Source: an uncultured SAR116 cluster alpha proteobacterium (lineage in GTDB: Bacteria; Pseudomonadota; Alphaproteobacteria; Puniceispirillales; Puniceispirillaceae). Taken from it: a DNA stretch of 60,962 nt. Made by a program: the position numbers and the translations under genes. Location: contig CACNSW010000007.1 in the NCBI GenBank assembly GCA_902623185.1, positions 1-60,962 of the forward strand, in the 5' to 3' direction. Within the stretch, counting starts at the first letter, position 1; the number at the start of each line of letters is the position of its first letter. Below, piece after piece: positions 7,877 to 15,761 of the stretch. The notes under the pieces are model-generated. The model worked only from the letters and a program-made list of their open reading frames with translations. It had not been told where the DNA came from and did not search any database.

Positions 7877-8320
7877 TCAGAGTTTTTCCTCTGAGCCTAA
7901 AAATTGATCTGACTCTCTTGCTAACTTTTCAAAAACTGCAAGCGCATCATCAGAACTAAGGTTCTTCAACGCCCCAGCTTTAACCTCATCTTTTGTCCAC
8001 ATCCAACTTTTGTATGGGTCGAATTTCATTGCCCAAGAAGCAAATAGCCTTCTTCCTGTGTTAGCATCCCTGAGTTTTTGAATGTCAAGATGACGATTAT
8101 CCGTCAAAATTTTTTCATACAGATTGTCAATGGCTTCTGATGGCCCTTCTAAAATTTGAAAAAAAAGATCAGACCTACAAATTAAATTACCAGAAACACC
8201 CCAATTAACATTATTTCTACGAGATGAGCGTAAGATTTTTTTTAGAATTGTATCGCTAAAAAAAGTTGGCTTGGAGGCATAAATCACGTGTTTCAATACT
8301 TCTCGTCTACCTCTTTTCAT
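7877..8320 (-). CDS. BLUF-domain blue-light sensor (short form)
   Basis: The 147-residue protein has the BLUF flavin-binding pattern. HVIYAS carries the conserved Tyr. SRRNNVNWGVSGNLICRSD carries the Asn and GxSG segment. FFQILEG carries the Gln that switches hydrogen bonding, and FASWAM carries the Trp/Met. About 45 residues follow the domain, so no output enzyme (EAL/GGDEF) is attached; short BLUF proteins usually act through partner proteins. A GGAG eight bases before the ATG supports this start. FAD would be the chromophore. The partner is not evident among the neighbours. Confidence 0.8.
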   Translation of the reverse strand: MKRGRREVLKHVIYASKPTFFSDTILKKILRSSRRNNVNWGVSGNLICRSDLFFQILEGPSEAIDNLYEKILTDNRHLDIQKLRDANTGRRLFASWAMKFDPYKSWMWTKDEVKAGALKNLSSDDALAVFEKLARESDQFLGSEEKL

Positions 8321-8397
8321 GATTTAGATCTCCAAAGGTTGAAAAACTAGGCTACCGTGTATTACTAAATGTGGCAAATTCTTGAGCTTTTTGATTT

Positions 8398-8786
8398 ACC
8401 CCCATCCATTGCACTAACCAACAATATACTACCTACACACCCCCAATGGCCCATGCATGGGGTAGGTAAGTGACGATAGTTACGTGTCTTATAGAGATTG
8501 ATAAGGCATTTAGATGTCGTACTTATGTGGATTTATAGAGGTCCGTATCGGTCACCTACATGCACACTTTCCCTATACTGATAACGATAAGGATTAGTGT
8601 GAAACAAACTGAGAAACATTTGTGCATGTTGACAGCGAGTCAGTGACACATAAAATGGCTGTAACACTGCAATAACATCGGTAGTGGTGCTTGGTAGTAG
8701 CACAGACCTACTCTCCACCAGCACCACTTCTTCTGTCACAATTGAACTACTCAATTGATTTGCAGATATATTATTTGCAGCAGTCA
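8398..8786 (+). repeat. Leader repeat copy B, upstream of the tyrosine recombinase
   Basis: The hairpin is at 8430-8468, with the same arms and CCCATGCATGGG loop as copy A. The conserved block runs to 8602, and the second stem element CTCTCCACCAGCACCACTTC lies at 8711-8730 with a pairing GTGGTGCT upstream. The last ~80 bp (8711-8789), including CAGTCAATGTGGG, are nearly identical to the reverse complement of 10555-10634 ahead of the SOUL gene. Copies B and C are therefore long inverted repeats that flank two convergent genes. Confidence 0.75.
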
Positions 8787-9941
8787 ATGTGGGTAGACAA
8801 ATCCAATACCTCTTATCTCCATCAAAGGCTTGGTATTTATTACCTCAGCAAGCAAGTTCCAAGCGATGTTCAGCATCACTATTGACGCAAAAGAATAGTC
8901 GGTAGCCTTCGCACTAAATCACCGTCCGTGGCCATTAGAAGCTGCACTTCAATGCTGCAGAGGTTAAAGGACTACTGGCTGTCTTTGAGGCTTTCAGACA
9001 AACCCCTGCCCAGCCAGCATTTGTTGCAGTCAGGCTATTCAGAAACAAGCCAATCAGATGCGCCTTTAATGTCAGATGCGTTAGCAATTCACCTGCAACT
9101 GAAAGGCGTTAATAAAGACAAGACATTCATTCGTGTAGCAAAGAGAAATGTCAAATATGTTATTGACTGTCTAGGTGACAGACCAATTGACCATTACCTC
9201 TCGTCTGACGCTGCAATGCTTCGTGACAAGCTGCCTGATAAAAGACTTGCAGTTGCATCCATCAAACGCAACTTCTCTACAATCAGGTCAATTATAAACC
9301 TCATTATCACTGAGAAAGGACTGGATTGCCGCAATGCTTTTGCTCGCACTTATATGCCAGCAGAGAGAAAAAATGCGCGTCTACCAATACCCATTGAATG
9401 TATCAGAACAATCCAAAATCACTGTGAAACTATTAATGATGACCTAGGCTGGATTGTGGCCTTGCTCAGCGATACTGGCATGAGACTGGGAGAGGCTGTT
9501 GGGTTGGCCAAATCAGACATCGTTATTCACTCTGAAATACCTCATATCCACTTTACGCCTCATTCGTGGAGGCGTTTAAAAACCAAAGGTAGTAATAGAA
9601 GCATTCCTCTAGTTGGTGCGTCTCTGTGGGCTGCTAAACAGTCTTTGCATAACTTTCCCAACAGCAACTTCTTGTTTCCTAGATACACCAATCAGGATGG
9701 ATGTAACGCAAACTCAGCGAGTGCGGCTATCAACAAATGGCTAAAGCCCAGAGGGCCTAACAATTGTGTTATTCATTCCTTTAGACATTCTATGCGAGAC
9801 AGGCTGCGTGCTGTTGAATGCCCACCAGATATCATTGATGCCATTGGTGGATGGACATCGGGTGGGATTGGCCAAGCATATGGGAGTGGGCATTCGCTTG
9901 AGGTCAAAGCTAAATGGATGATTAAATTACTGCCAAACTAA
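8787..9941 (+). pseudogene. Tyrosine recombinase (phage-integrase family) with an in-frame TGA
   Basis: From a GTG at 8928 there is a 337-residue catalytic protein with the full set of tyrosine-recombinase residues: Arg in SDTGMRLGEA (about 186), a beta-hairpin Lys in RRLKTKGSNR (about 218-220), HSFRHS (His283, Arg286), GGW (309) and the nucleophile in QAYGSG (Tyr318). The same frame continues upstream to an ATG at 8787 and encodes 32 residues (SYLHQRLGIYYLSKQVPSDV) typical of the N-terminal DUF6538-like domain of such integrases. The two parts are split by one TGA at 8883-8885. So the gene is either freshly inactivated, read through, or restarted at GTG 8928. Its end overlaps the convergent SOUL gene by 15 bp. 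Confidence 0.8.
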
Positions 9942-10544
9942 CGGGTACATCGCCTCGTTGCGCCGTAAAAAAGGAACTGTGAAAGGGGAGTTATAGGTTG
10001 CCTTTATGGGTTGCCCAGCAGTAATCAGGCCATCTTTATCAAGCGCAGCTTTCAACTCTAGTATACGTTTGTCAAAGTTACTGTCAGAGGCAAAGCCAGA
10101 AAATCTGATTACGCCAAAATATTGCTCAGGCAATTCGGCAATAGTCACTCTTTTATCAGTTGGTTTTGGAGCAGTTTTTAACGAATACTGTTTTGGTAGA
10201 AAAAACCTCATAACCATTTGACCATCTTTTTTAGATTGGGTGACAGGTGCGGTCATATCAATTTGCTTTGACTGCGTCACTGGAATGGTCATTTGGACTT
10301 CCTTAGAGCCTTCATTTTCGCCAGAGATATAGTTGAACAAAACTCTGAATCCGCCGTTTTCCTGACCATAATTTACTTGGGCCACTGTACGTTTTGCATA
10401 AAGTCGCACCTCATAGACTTCAGTCTTTCGAACAATTCTGTAGTCAGGTTCTTCATAGGACATGGCGGGAACAGATACAGTGAAGCAACAAATAAAAGTG
10501 AAGATTGAAAGGCAACTTCTCAATAGAGTCTTAGGCTCTACCAT
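9927..10544 (-). CDS. SOUL-family heme-binding protein
   Basis: Starting at the ATG at 10544, the ~205-residue product has a signal peptide (TLLRSCLSIFTFICCFTVSV) and then a SOUL/HBP domain: YEEPDYRIVRKTEVYEVRLY, EVQMTIPVTQ, IDMTAPVTQ, VMRFFLPKQY, and NSPFTVPFLRRNE at the end. SOUL proteins bind heme or tetrapyrroles, and exported bacterial members are of unclear role. The longer upstream frame only reads through leader repeat C, so I reject the earlier start. A second, decayed copy lies at 31922-32531. The gene converges on the recombinase, and both have the same leader. Confidence 0.75.
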   Translation of the reverse strand: MVEPKTLLRSCLSIFTFICCFTVSVPAMSYEEPDYRIVRKTEVYEVRLYAKRTVAQVNYGQENGGFRVLFNYISGENEGSKEVQMTIPVTQSKQIDMTAPVTQSKKDGQMVMRFFLPKQYSLKTAPKPTDKRVTIAELPEQYFGVIRFSGFASDSNFDKRILELKAALDKDGLITAGQPIKATYNSPFTVPFLRRNEAMYPLVWQ

Positions 10545-10925
10545 ATTGTTTGCCCACATTGACTGCTGCAAATAATATGCTTGCAAATCAATTGAGTAGT
10601 TCAATTGCGACAGAAGAAGTGGTGCTGGTGGAGAGTAGTTGTGTTCCACTAAAATGCACCAACTGTAATGCCATTCAAGCAATAGCCTAGAGTTATGCAC
10701 GTATCTGTACATGTCAACAGGCACATATTTGTCTACCGGTTTGTCTACCCACAATCCTTATCGTTATCAGTATAGGGAAAGTGCGTATGTGATTGACCGA
10801 AACGGACCTTCATCAATCCACATAAGTACGACATCTAAATGCCTTATCAATCTTCATAAGATACGTAACTATCATCGCTTATCTGCCCCCATGCATGGGC
10901 CACGGGGGGTGTGTACGTAGCCTAT
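10545..10925 (-). repeat. Leader repeat copy C (inverted relative to B)
   Basis: The elements are in mirror order to copy B: the stem element at 10616-10634, GTCTACCCACA at 10740-10750, the conserved 135-bp block at 10751-10880, and the hairpin at 10880-10919. With copy B it bounds the recombinase and SOUL genes as an inverted repeat of about 380 bp, with internal divergence near 8603-8710 versus 10635-10740. It serves as the 5' region of the SOUL gene on the minus strand. Confidence 0.7.
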
Positions 10926-11368
10926 ATTCCAACACTCACACAGATTATCGGTACAACTTGTCAAACAGTTTTTTGTTATCTCTAATAGCAGTTATGTGGG
11001 TAGAAAGCTTATTCAAGCTAATGTTCATTTGTTTCAACGGCTATCAAATAAACATGAAGTAGGCTTCATTGACTTACGATGATACCAGCCACCATATGGT
11101 TCTAACCCATCACTTTTTCTCGAGAGAAAACGGTCGGGAAAGTCATTCGCGTAAATCGCAGTCAGGTAAGTGGCAAGTGTGTTCACTATTGCGTTTGTTA
11201 AGCTAGGTGTAGTGCGCAGTCGGCGGCTATGTCCTATTGAAGCAACTCGTTTTGTTATTGTAACCAACCCTCCGAAATGTGCTTTGAAAATGCCAAGATT
11301 TTCGGAACGAAATGTCTTTCATGACATTAAGTTGGAATTTTTCTTCGAGCAGATCGCTTAATTTTTTT
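10926..11368 (-). repeat. R2-type repeats in reverse orientation, no gene
   Basis: On the minus strand, 11005-10926 reads like R2 (ACTGCTATTAGAGATAACAA, then GATAATCTGTG, then GTTGGAATA), matching 5583-5652. A second, weaker copy (ACTTGCCACTTACCTGACTG) lies at about 11200-11155. A GTGGGTAGAAAG motif is at 10995. Short frames here (63 and 77 codons) look like chance ORFs. The stretch joins the SOUL leader to the next gene's 3' side. Confidence 0.5.
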
Positions 11369-11785
11369 CTATCGGATTATGGGCTGTCCATTACATTTTT
11401 GGACGAGATATCCAGATAGTAGCGCCATTCTCTGCATATCATCAGGAATTTCCGATTTCACACTTTGAAAATATTGTTGTACAGGCCCTGCAAGCGCTTC
11501 ATCAGATAACGATCGCTTTTTTTGTTCTGCTGAAGTTGCTTGCAAATAAACCATCAGAATATCTTCATAGTACTCCACATTTGAAAAAATTGTGTCGGCT
11601 CTCAACATCCTTACTGCTGCCAAACAACGAAAAAACTCGTCTGTATTCATTTCAGATATGGTTTGTTGATATGTGGCTTTATAAATTGCTACTTTATTCG
11701 GGTCTCCTGTTTTTAAAGCCGTGCCAAATGCAGGCGAACTGGTCATCAAAACAAAAATCAAAAATATAGTTTTAAAGCCCTTCAT
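11369..11785 (-). CDS. Small secreted protein, unknown
   Basis: I choose the ATG at 11785, because it gives a clean signal peptide (MKGFKTIFLIFVLMTSSPAFG) and has an AAGGG six bases upstream. Earlier in-frame starts add 35 non-signal residues. The mature ~115 residues are mostly helical, with EFFRCLAAVRML and a closing SGYLVQKCNG that places two Cys for a possible disulfide. I do not recognise the family. It is isolated, with a strong hairpin upstream at 11950-11986. Confidence 0.6.
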   Translation of the reverse strand: MKGFKTIFLIFVLMTSSPAFGTALKTGDPNKVAIYKATYQQTISEMNTDEFFRCLAAVRMLRADTIFSNVEYYEDILMVYLQATSAEQKKRSLSDEALAGPVQQYFQSVKSEIPDDMQRMALLSGYLVQKCNGQPIIR

Positions 11786-11949
11786 AAGAAACCCTTTCAT
11801 CTCCTCACACCAAGAACCAAAAAAACTGATGTCTTGCGCATTAGGTAACGGTAAAACCGCATGAACTGTTATAAGTTCTGATTCTTTCAAAATACCACAT
11901 TTAATTAATAAAGTCTCCGTTCACAGAAACCTACCTTTCATCCAAACAA

Positions 11950-11986
11950 AAACGCCTGCCAACTACAGGCTCGCTGGCAGGCGTTT
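11950..11986 (-). terminator. Perfect 12-bp stem-loop, probable minus-strand terminator
   Basis: AAACGCCTGCCA pairs perfectly with TGGCAGGCGTTT across a 13-base loop. Read on the minus strand, the right-hand arm is followed by TTTGTTT, giving a rho-independent terminator shape. On the plus strand the tail is TTTGGGTAG and leads into the recurrent GGGTAGA motif. No obvious minus-strand gene ends here, so it may insulate the 11785 gene or be a remnant. Confidence 0.5.
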
Positions 11987-12376
11987 GGGTAGATCTGAAT
12001 CACAGGCACTGGGAGGTGGTGTCACAGACTATGTGATTTACCTCAAGACACTAGCATTTGTATTGGTAGTCAGACTGGATTGGTGTCTCCGCAATCGCCC
12101 TGCCAAGGACTTAACAGTTTCGTTAACACAAATGGCAAAGCTAATGGAAATCAAAAAAGTGCCCATGAAATAACCCTCGCATCTGGCTATAAAAAATTTT
12201 TAACTTTTTTAAAAATTCCTTAGAATAAACGTTACGATAGGGGGATTTTCCCGATGCAATATAGTGCTATGATTGACCAATAGTGAGTTAATATTTGCAC
12301 TACTGTTTCATGCTACACTCTTAATCTTCGCAATACGCACTATAATCAAATTATCTCTCCGTTGGAAAATCTATTA
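11987..12376. other. Intergenic, no convincing gene
   Basis: The stretch begins with a GGGTAGATCTGA leader-type motif. A 62-codon frame (11985-12173) has one hydrophobic segment but no ribosome binding site and no recognisable family. The remainder is AT-rich with no further repeat that I can align. Confidence 0.35.
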
Positions 12377-12555
12377 CAAAATCTATTAGTGAGGACAATC
12401 CTATTCAGAGGATTATGTGCCTGTTGACATGTGCAGGTACGTGCATAACTCCAGGCTATTGCTTGTGGGACAGTAATATTGGTGCATCTAAGTGGAACAC
12501 AACTCGTCTTCACCAGCACCTCTTTCCCCATCATATCATGTGTTAACACTGTGAT
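12377..12555 (+). repeat. 3' relic of the 57-aa ORF fused to a partial leader repeat
   Basis: 12377-12417 matches the end of the 57-aa ORF (AAATCTATTAGTGAGGACAATCC against AAATCCAATAGTTAGGACAATCC, broken here by changes). From 12418 the sequence switches to leader type: TGCCTGTTGACATGTGCAGGTACGTGCATAACT equals the reverse complement of 10686-10718, and the stem element CTTCACCAGCACCTCTTT is at 12508-12525, then CATCATATCATGTGTTAACAC as in copy A. This records a direct junction between the two modules. Confidence 0.6.
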
Positions 12556-12582
12556 TCGTAAATATCTTACGCCTACAAAGGT

Positions 12583-12840
12583 GTGGTGATGTACAAAGTG
12601 ATGCACAAAAACGCCTCCCGATATATCTCTCACCGGGATGGCATTTACTACCATATTAGGCGTGTGCCACTCAATATGAGGCGGCACTACACGTCGTCAC
12701 TCATCTCGCTTTCGTTTACAAAATCAATAAGCGAAAAGCTAGTAATAACACCTGTAGACATCACAAATCCTAGAAAGTATTACACAGACCTACAAATCAA
12801 AGTGTTAACATATGATATGATAGGCAAGTGGTGTTGGTGA
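12583..12840 (+). pseudogene. N-terminal relic of a tyrosine recombinase
   Basis: The frame starts ASRYISHRDGIYYHIRRVPL, then MRRHYTSSLISLSFTKS. This is the DUF6538-like N-terminal domain that also begins the recombinase at 8787. After about 45 codons the integrase similarity stops, and the frame then runs into an inverted leader repeat. It is a truncated integrase flanked by inverted leader pieces, so it looks like an internally deleted relative of the 8398-10925 element. Confidence 0.65.
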
Positions 12841-13140
12841 AGAGTGTTACTTGCTCTACTACAGCACCAATGCCCCAGCCACAGCGAGCATATACGACAT
12901 ATTACGAATTACTTAGTCACTTTCAACAGACACTAAATGAACAGCGGTTTGTACATCACTAATTCTTATCGTCTCAAGTGTAGGGAAAGTGTGCATTGTA
13001 GGTGACCGATACGGGCCTCTATAAACCCAGATCAGTAGGACAACTAAATGCATTAGCAATCTCTGTAAGACACGTAACTATCATCACTTACTTACCTCCA
13101 TGCGTGGGCCACTGTGGATGTGAAGGTAGTATATTGTTTG
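12841..13140 (-). repeat. Leader repeat copy D, reverse orientation
   Basis: The stem element AAGTGGTGTTGGTGAAGAG spans 12826-12844, the conserved block lies at 12957-13090 (TGTAGGGAAAGTGTGCAT, then CGTAACTATCATCACTTA), and the hairpin is at 13092-13130 with more mismatches than A-C. On the minus strand it no longer leads into a cargo gene; the integrase relic occupies that place. It is more diverged than copies A-C and so probably older. Confidence 0.65.
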
Positions 13141-13201
13141 GTAGGACGATAGTTAGGAGTTATGGATAATTATCGTGTTGGCTAGTGCAGAATGGTCACG
13201 G

Positions 13202-13588
13202 TTAATCGGCTTGAGTTAATATTTTGCAATGTGACAATCTTGCAAACCTGTAATCTGCAAAGCGGTGATAAAGGAATTCACTAATTTGAAATATCATTGG
13301 TAATTTAACGAAACTTGCTAACGCTGCCCACTTAAAGCGAGGAAGATGCTGCCAAATTAAAATAAATGCAGCCACTCCAATGTGCAGCTTACCATTGCTA
13401 TCTTGGGCATGTAGTCGGCGTAAGGCATCTTGCTGGGTCACTTGCAATTTGATCAATGGCGATGGATCACTTGCAATATCCTCCCATAAAAAATCCCCGC
13501 CTTTAGCAATATCTCTATAGTGGTTTATTTCTTTGCTACACAAACCACACTTGCCATCAAAAAATACTTTTATCATTTTCCGCTTCAT
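13202..13588 (-). CDS. DCC-family (DUF393) thiol-disulfide oxidoreductase-like protein
   Basis: The 128-residue protein starts with KVFFDGKCGLCSKEINHYR, the DxxCxxC signature of the DCC family, a thioredoxin-like group. A middle segment LRRLHAQDSNGKLHIGVAAF and an aromatic C-terminus (RFADYRFARL) also fit. The family probably performs thiol-disulfide chemistry, but substrates are unknown. The two Cys of the motif are intact. It sits alone between a leader repeat and a decayed gene. Confidence 0.75.
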   Translation of the reverse strand: MKRKMIKVFFDGKCGLCSKEINHYRDIAKGGDFLWEDIASDPSPLIKLQVTQQDALRRLHAQDSNGKLHIGVAAFILIWQHLPRFKWAALASFVKLPMIFQISEFLYHRFADYRFARLSHCKILTQAD

Positions 13589-13837
13589 GTCCTTTTTAAA
13601 TCCTTTTATTTAGCTGACTTTACCTGATTAGCAGATACTAAGGATGTTCAGTGTGGCGTCTAAGAAGCTAACCGTTTCTGAAGTCAATCTCTTGCCGTTG
13701 GATGATAAAGGTGTTTAGATTTCTACGGGAACGCACGACCTGACCAACAAACCAGAATGTTGTGCCTTTAAGCCGCTTTTAGAGATGCCTACCCAACACT
13801 TTAATTTCAAGTGAAAAGCTGTCAAAAATCAAAATCC

Positions 13838-13905
13838 AATCGTGAGGAAAATTCTGTCCAGAGGATTATGGCGATTGGTACAGTTATTGATATTTAGAAG
13901 GTAAA
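13838..13905 (+). repeat. 3' relic of the 57-aa ORF ahead of a decayed secreted-protein gene
   Basis: The codons AAT CCA ATC GTG AGG AAA ATT CTG and then GGA TTA TGG CGA TTG GTA CAG TTA match the end of the 57-aa ORF at 3759-3932, ending in RLVQLLIFRR and a TAA. As there, a signal-peptide gene begins within a few bases (TTG at 13912). The preceding 13589-13837 has no gene that I can support. Confidence 0.6.
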
Positions 13906-13911
13906 TTTATT

Positions 13912-14581
13912 TTGAATAGGAAAATAGTAACTATAATTTCCTTTTTACTGACATTGATTTGTTTAAGCACCTCAAATCTTGGTTCCTCCCTGATGGTGCA
14001 AACCAATACGCTGGTAAATTTAAAAAGACAGCCCAATTGGACGAATAATTGCTTCGGTCCCTGCGGGTAAAATAAGTGTTACTCAAGAAATTTATCCGCC
14101 TTGGATAAAAGTATAGTTTGGAGACATTACAAGTTGTTCTTCTGTGAAGGTCGGTTGGGTTGAACTAAGCAAATTAACGTTTTTGAAATCTATAGTGACA
14201 GGCGACGACTGCGAAACTGAATATGATACCTCTGCAAAGGTTTAAGTAACTGTAAATGACGTAGATTTAGATTGTTACGAAGGATATGATGGAAACTTTT
14301 CATCTTGTGAAGTTGAAATTGGTTATTCGGTTGAAACCGACTTGGATAAGAATGACAAATATTCGGATGTGGAAGTAGTTTGTAAAACAGAAATCTCTTA
14401 CGAGCGAATAAATCAGTAAGATTCTTGGGACTCAGATGATGGCAACGAGTCCCACACACTTTATTCCAACGGAAGCGACTACGGTGAAGTTGACCTAGAT
14501 TTCAATTGTTCCTCATATGAAGAGGTTTATTCAGTCCGCATTGATGATTCTGAATGTGAGATTGACTCCGTTTATGGTTAA
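13912..14581 (+). pseudogene. Decayed gene for a secreted acidic Cys-rich protein
   Basis: A TTG start opens a signal peptide (KIVTIISFLLTLICLSTSNL) in one frame. After a frame change near 14040 a second frame runs to 14581, interrupted by a TAG near 14115 and TAAs near 14243 and 14417. Its translation is clearly protein-like: DVDLDCYEGYDGNFSSCEVE, then KYSDVEVVCKTEISYE, then SYEEVYSVRIDDSECE. The pattern of repeated acidic strands and single Cys suggests a beta-rich extracellular protein. It occupies the cargo position after the 57-aa-ORF relic, and R2 follows. Confidence 0.65.
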
Positions 14582-14599
14582 TGGGCTTAAGGCTCACAC

Positions 14600-14870
14600 A
14601 GGCTGTCTACGCCACTCACCTATGTCAGACCTTACCCAACACCTCTCAGTGACTCTGTAATCGCCATTAACAGCATGTCTGTGATGGACTGTAAGTGACC
14701 ATATTTGCTACTCACTAAACTAGCACCAAAGACAACACAGGTGGTGACCTAAGTCCCACAACAATCTGTGTAACAGCACATGTATAATAGGTATGTAGGT
14801 GTGTATGGTTCCTACGTACCCATCTCGAAAATACATTTATATTTGGAAGGCCCTTTCAGCTCCCAGAAGA
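14600..14870 (+). repeat. R2 repeat copy plus segment shared with 1-110
   Basis: 14637-14730 carries CAACACCTCTCAGTGACTCT, GTAATCGCCATTAACAGCAT and ACCATATTTGCTACTCACT, shared with 15625-15705 and 5533-5600. 14757-14870 matches the reverse complement of 1-110. The segment separates the decayed gene ending at 14581 from the next secreted-protein gene. Confidence 0.6.
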
Positions 14871-14930
14871 TTTTTAGACGGTGGTAAAATGGTGTTTTTA
14901 AGGATAGTGTCTTCACAGGAAAAATCTTTT

Positions 14931-15539
14931 ATGGGGAAACTGATGGATTATATTGGTCGCATTATTTTAACAGTAATCGGGATTGTTTTTTTTGCCTATC
15001 CAAATCAATCAGTTGCAAATGACATCATGGGTGGCATGGGCTGTGAAATTATAAATTTAAAAACCCTAACTATGGTGAATGGAGAAAGTGAAGAATTTGA
15101 TAATTATGGCGATATGAGAATAGGCTCCGAAGTCTTTATTACATATTCCTATGGCTCTGAGGAAGGTGGAGATGCGACCTTTTCATTCCTATTTACTGAA
15201 AACTATGAGGAAGAATTTCACGATATTGAGGTTAGTTTTACCCCAACATTTCCTCTAGATAATGAAAAATTTTTTTATGAGCCTGATATCTTATCCGAAA
15301 ATGGCGATGTCGGCGTAAAAGTAATCGGAGATACCCGGCAGATTATCTTGCAGAAGGACTCTATTGATTTGAAAGATCCATTGAACCACTTGTTAGCTCA
15401 ACGTGTCGAGGAACAGTATTGGCAAGCAATGATTACCAAATCTGAACTTTATCAATCCTCAATTTTTACATTGCTTTGCTTTCACTCTGCAGAAGTCTTA
15501 AGTGAATTGATTTCAGAAATGCAAAAATACGCTGAATAA
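14931..15539 (+). CDS. Secreted or anchored hypothetical protein
   Basis: I place the start at the ATG at 14931, which has an AGGA about ten bases upstream and yields a signal sequence (IGRIILTVIGIVFFAYPNQS) with cleavage near SVAND. Earlier in-frame ATGs (14799, 14889) add residues from the repeat. The mature ~180 residues are acidic and beta-rich (RIGSEVFITYSYGSEEGGDA), ending in a helical tail with a Cys. No family is recognised. It lies between two R2 copies, so it fits the cassette pattern. Confidence 0.6.
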   Translation: MGKLMDYIGRIILTVIGIVFFAYPNQSVANDIMGGMGCEIINLKTLTMVNGESEEFDNYGDMRIGSEVFITYSYGSEEGGDATFSFLFTENYEEEFHDIEVSFTPTFPLDNEKFFYEPDILSENGDVGVKVIGDTRQIILQKDSIDLKDPLNHLLAQRVEEQYWQAMITKSELYQSSIFTLLCFHSAEVLSELISEMQKYAE

Positions 15540-15559
15540 AAGCAGAAGTCCAATATCAA

Positions 15560-15745
15560 GTTGCGCTCACACAAGTTTCACACAACCTCTGTACACCGCC
15601 TACCAGTAACCGTGTTGAACACTCTACCCAACACCTGCCAGTTGATCTGTAATCGCCATTAACAGCAGGTCTTTGATGAACATTAAGCGACCAAACTTGC
15701 TATGATTTACCTACCCCATGCACAGGCCACTGGGGCGTGTAGGTA
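15560..15745 (+). repeat. R2 repeat followed by an inverted hairpin repeat
   Basis: 15625-15700 has CAACACCTGCCAGTTGATCT, GTAATCGCCATTAACAGCAG and ACCAAACTTGCTATG like the R2 copy at 14637-14730. It runs straight into a hairpin at 15708-15745 (TTACCTACCCC and GGGGCGTGTAGGTAA arms) in the reverse orientation relative to copies A and B. The hairpin abuts the stop of the DUF411 gene on the minus strand, so R2 of one gene and the hairpin of the convergent gene meet here. Confidence 0.6.
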
Positions 15746-15761
15746 ATATATCGTTGGAATG

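Noticed and set aside
8883-8885. TGA read as tryptophan (code change)
   Set aside because: Many intact genes here end in TGA (for example 3756-3758 and 59823-59825), so the standard code applies.
9927-10754. 275-residue form of the SOUL protein
   Set aside because: The first 70 codons translate the leader repeat, and a signal peptide appears only after the ATG at 10544.
14190-14459. 89-codon minus-strand ORF
   Set aside because: It is the antisense of the decayed acidic protein (13912-14581), whose plus-strand frames are much more protein-like.
5656-15745. Classical integron with attC sites
   Set aside because: The hairpins lack a clear GTTRRRY-type core pair, occur in both orientations, and the recombinase has no recognisable IntI-specific insert. 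I describe it as attC-like only.
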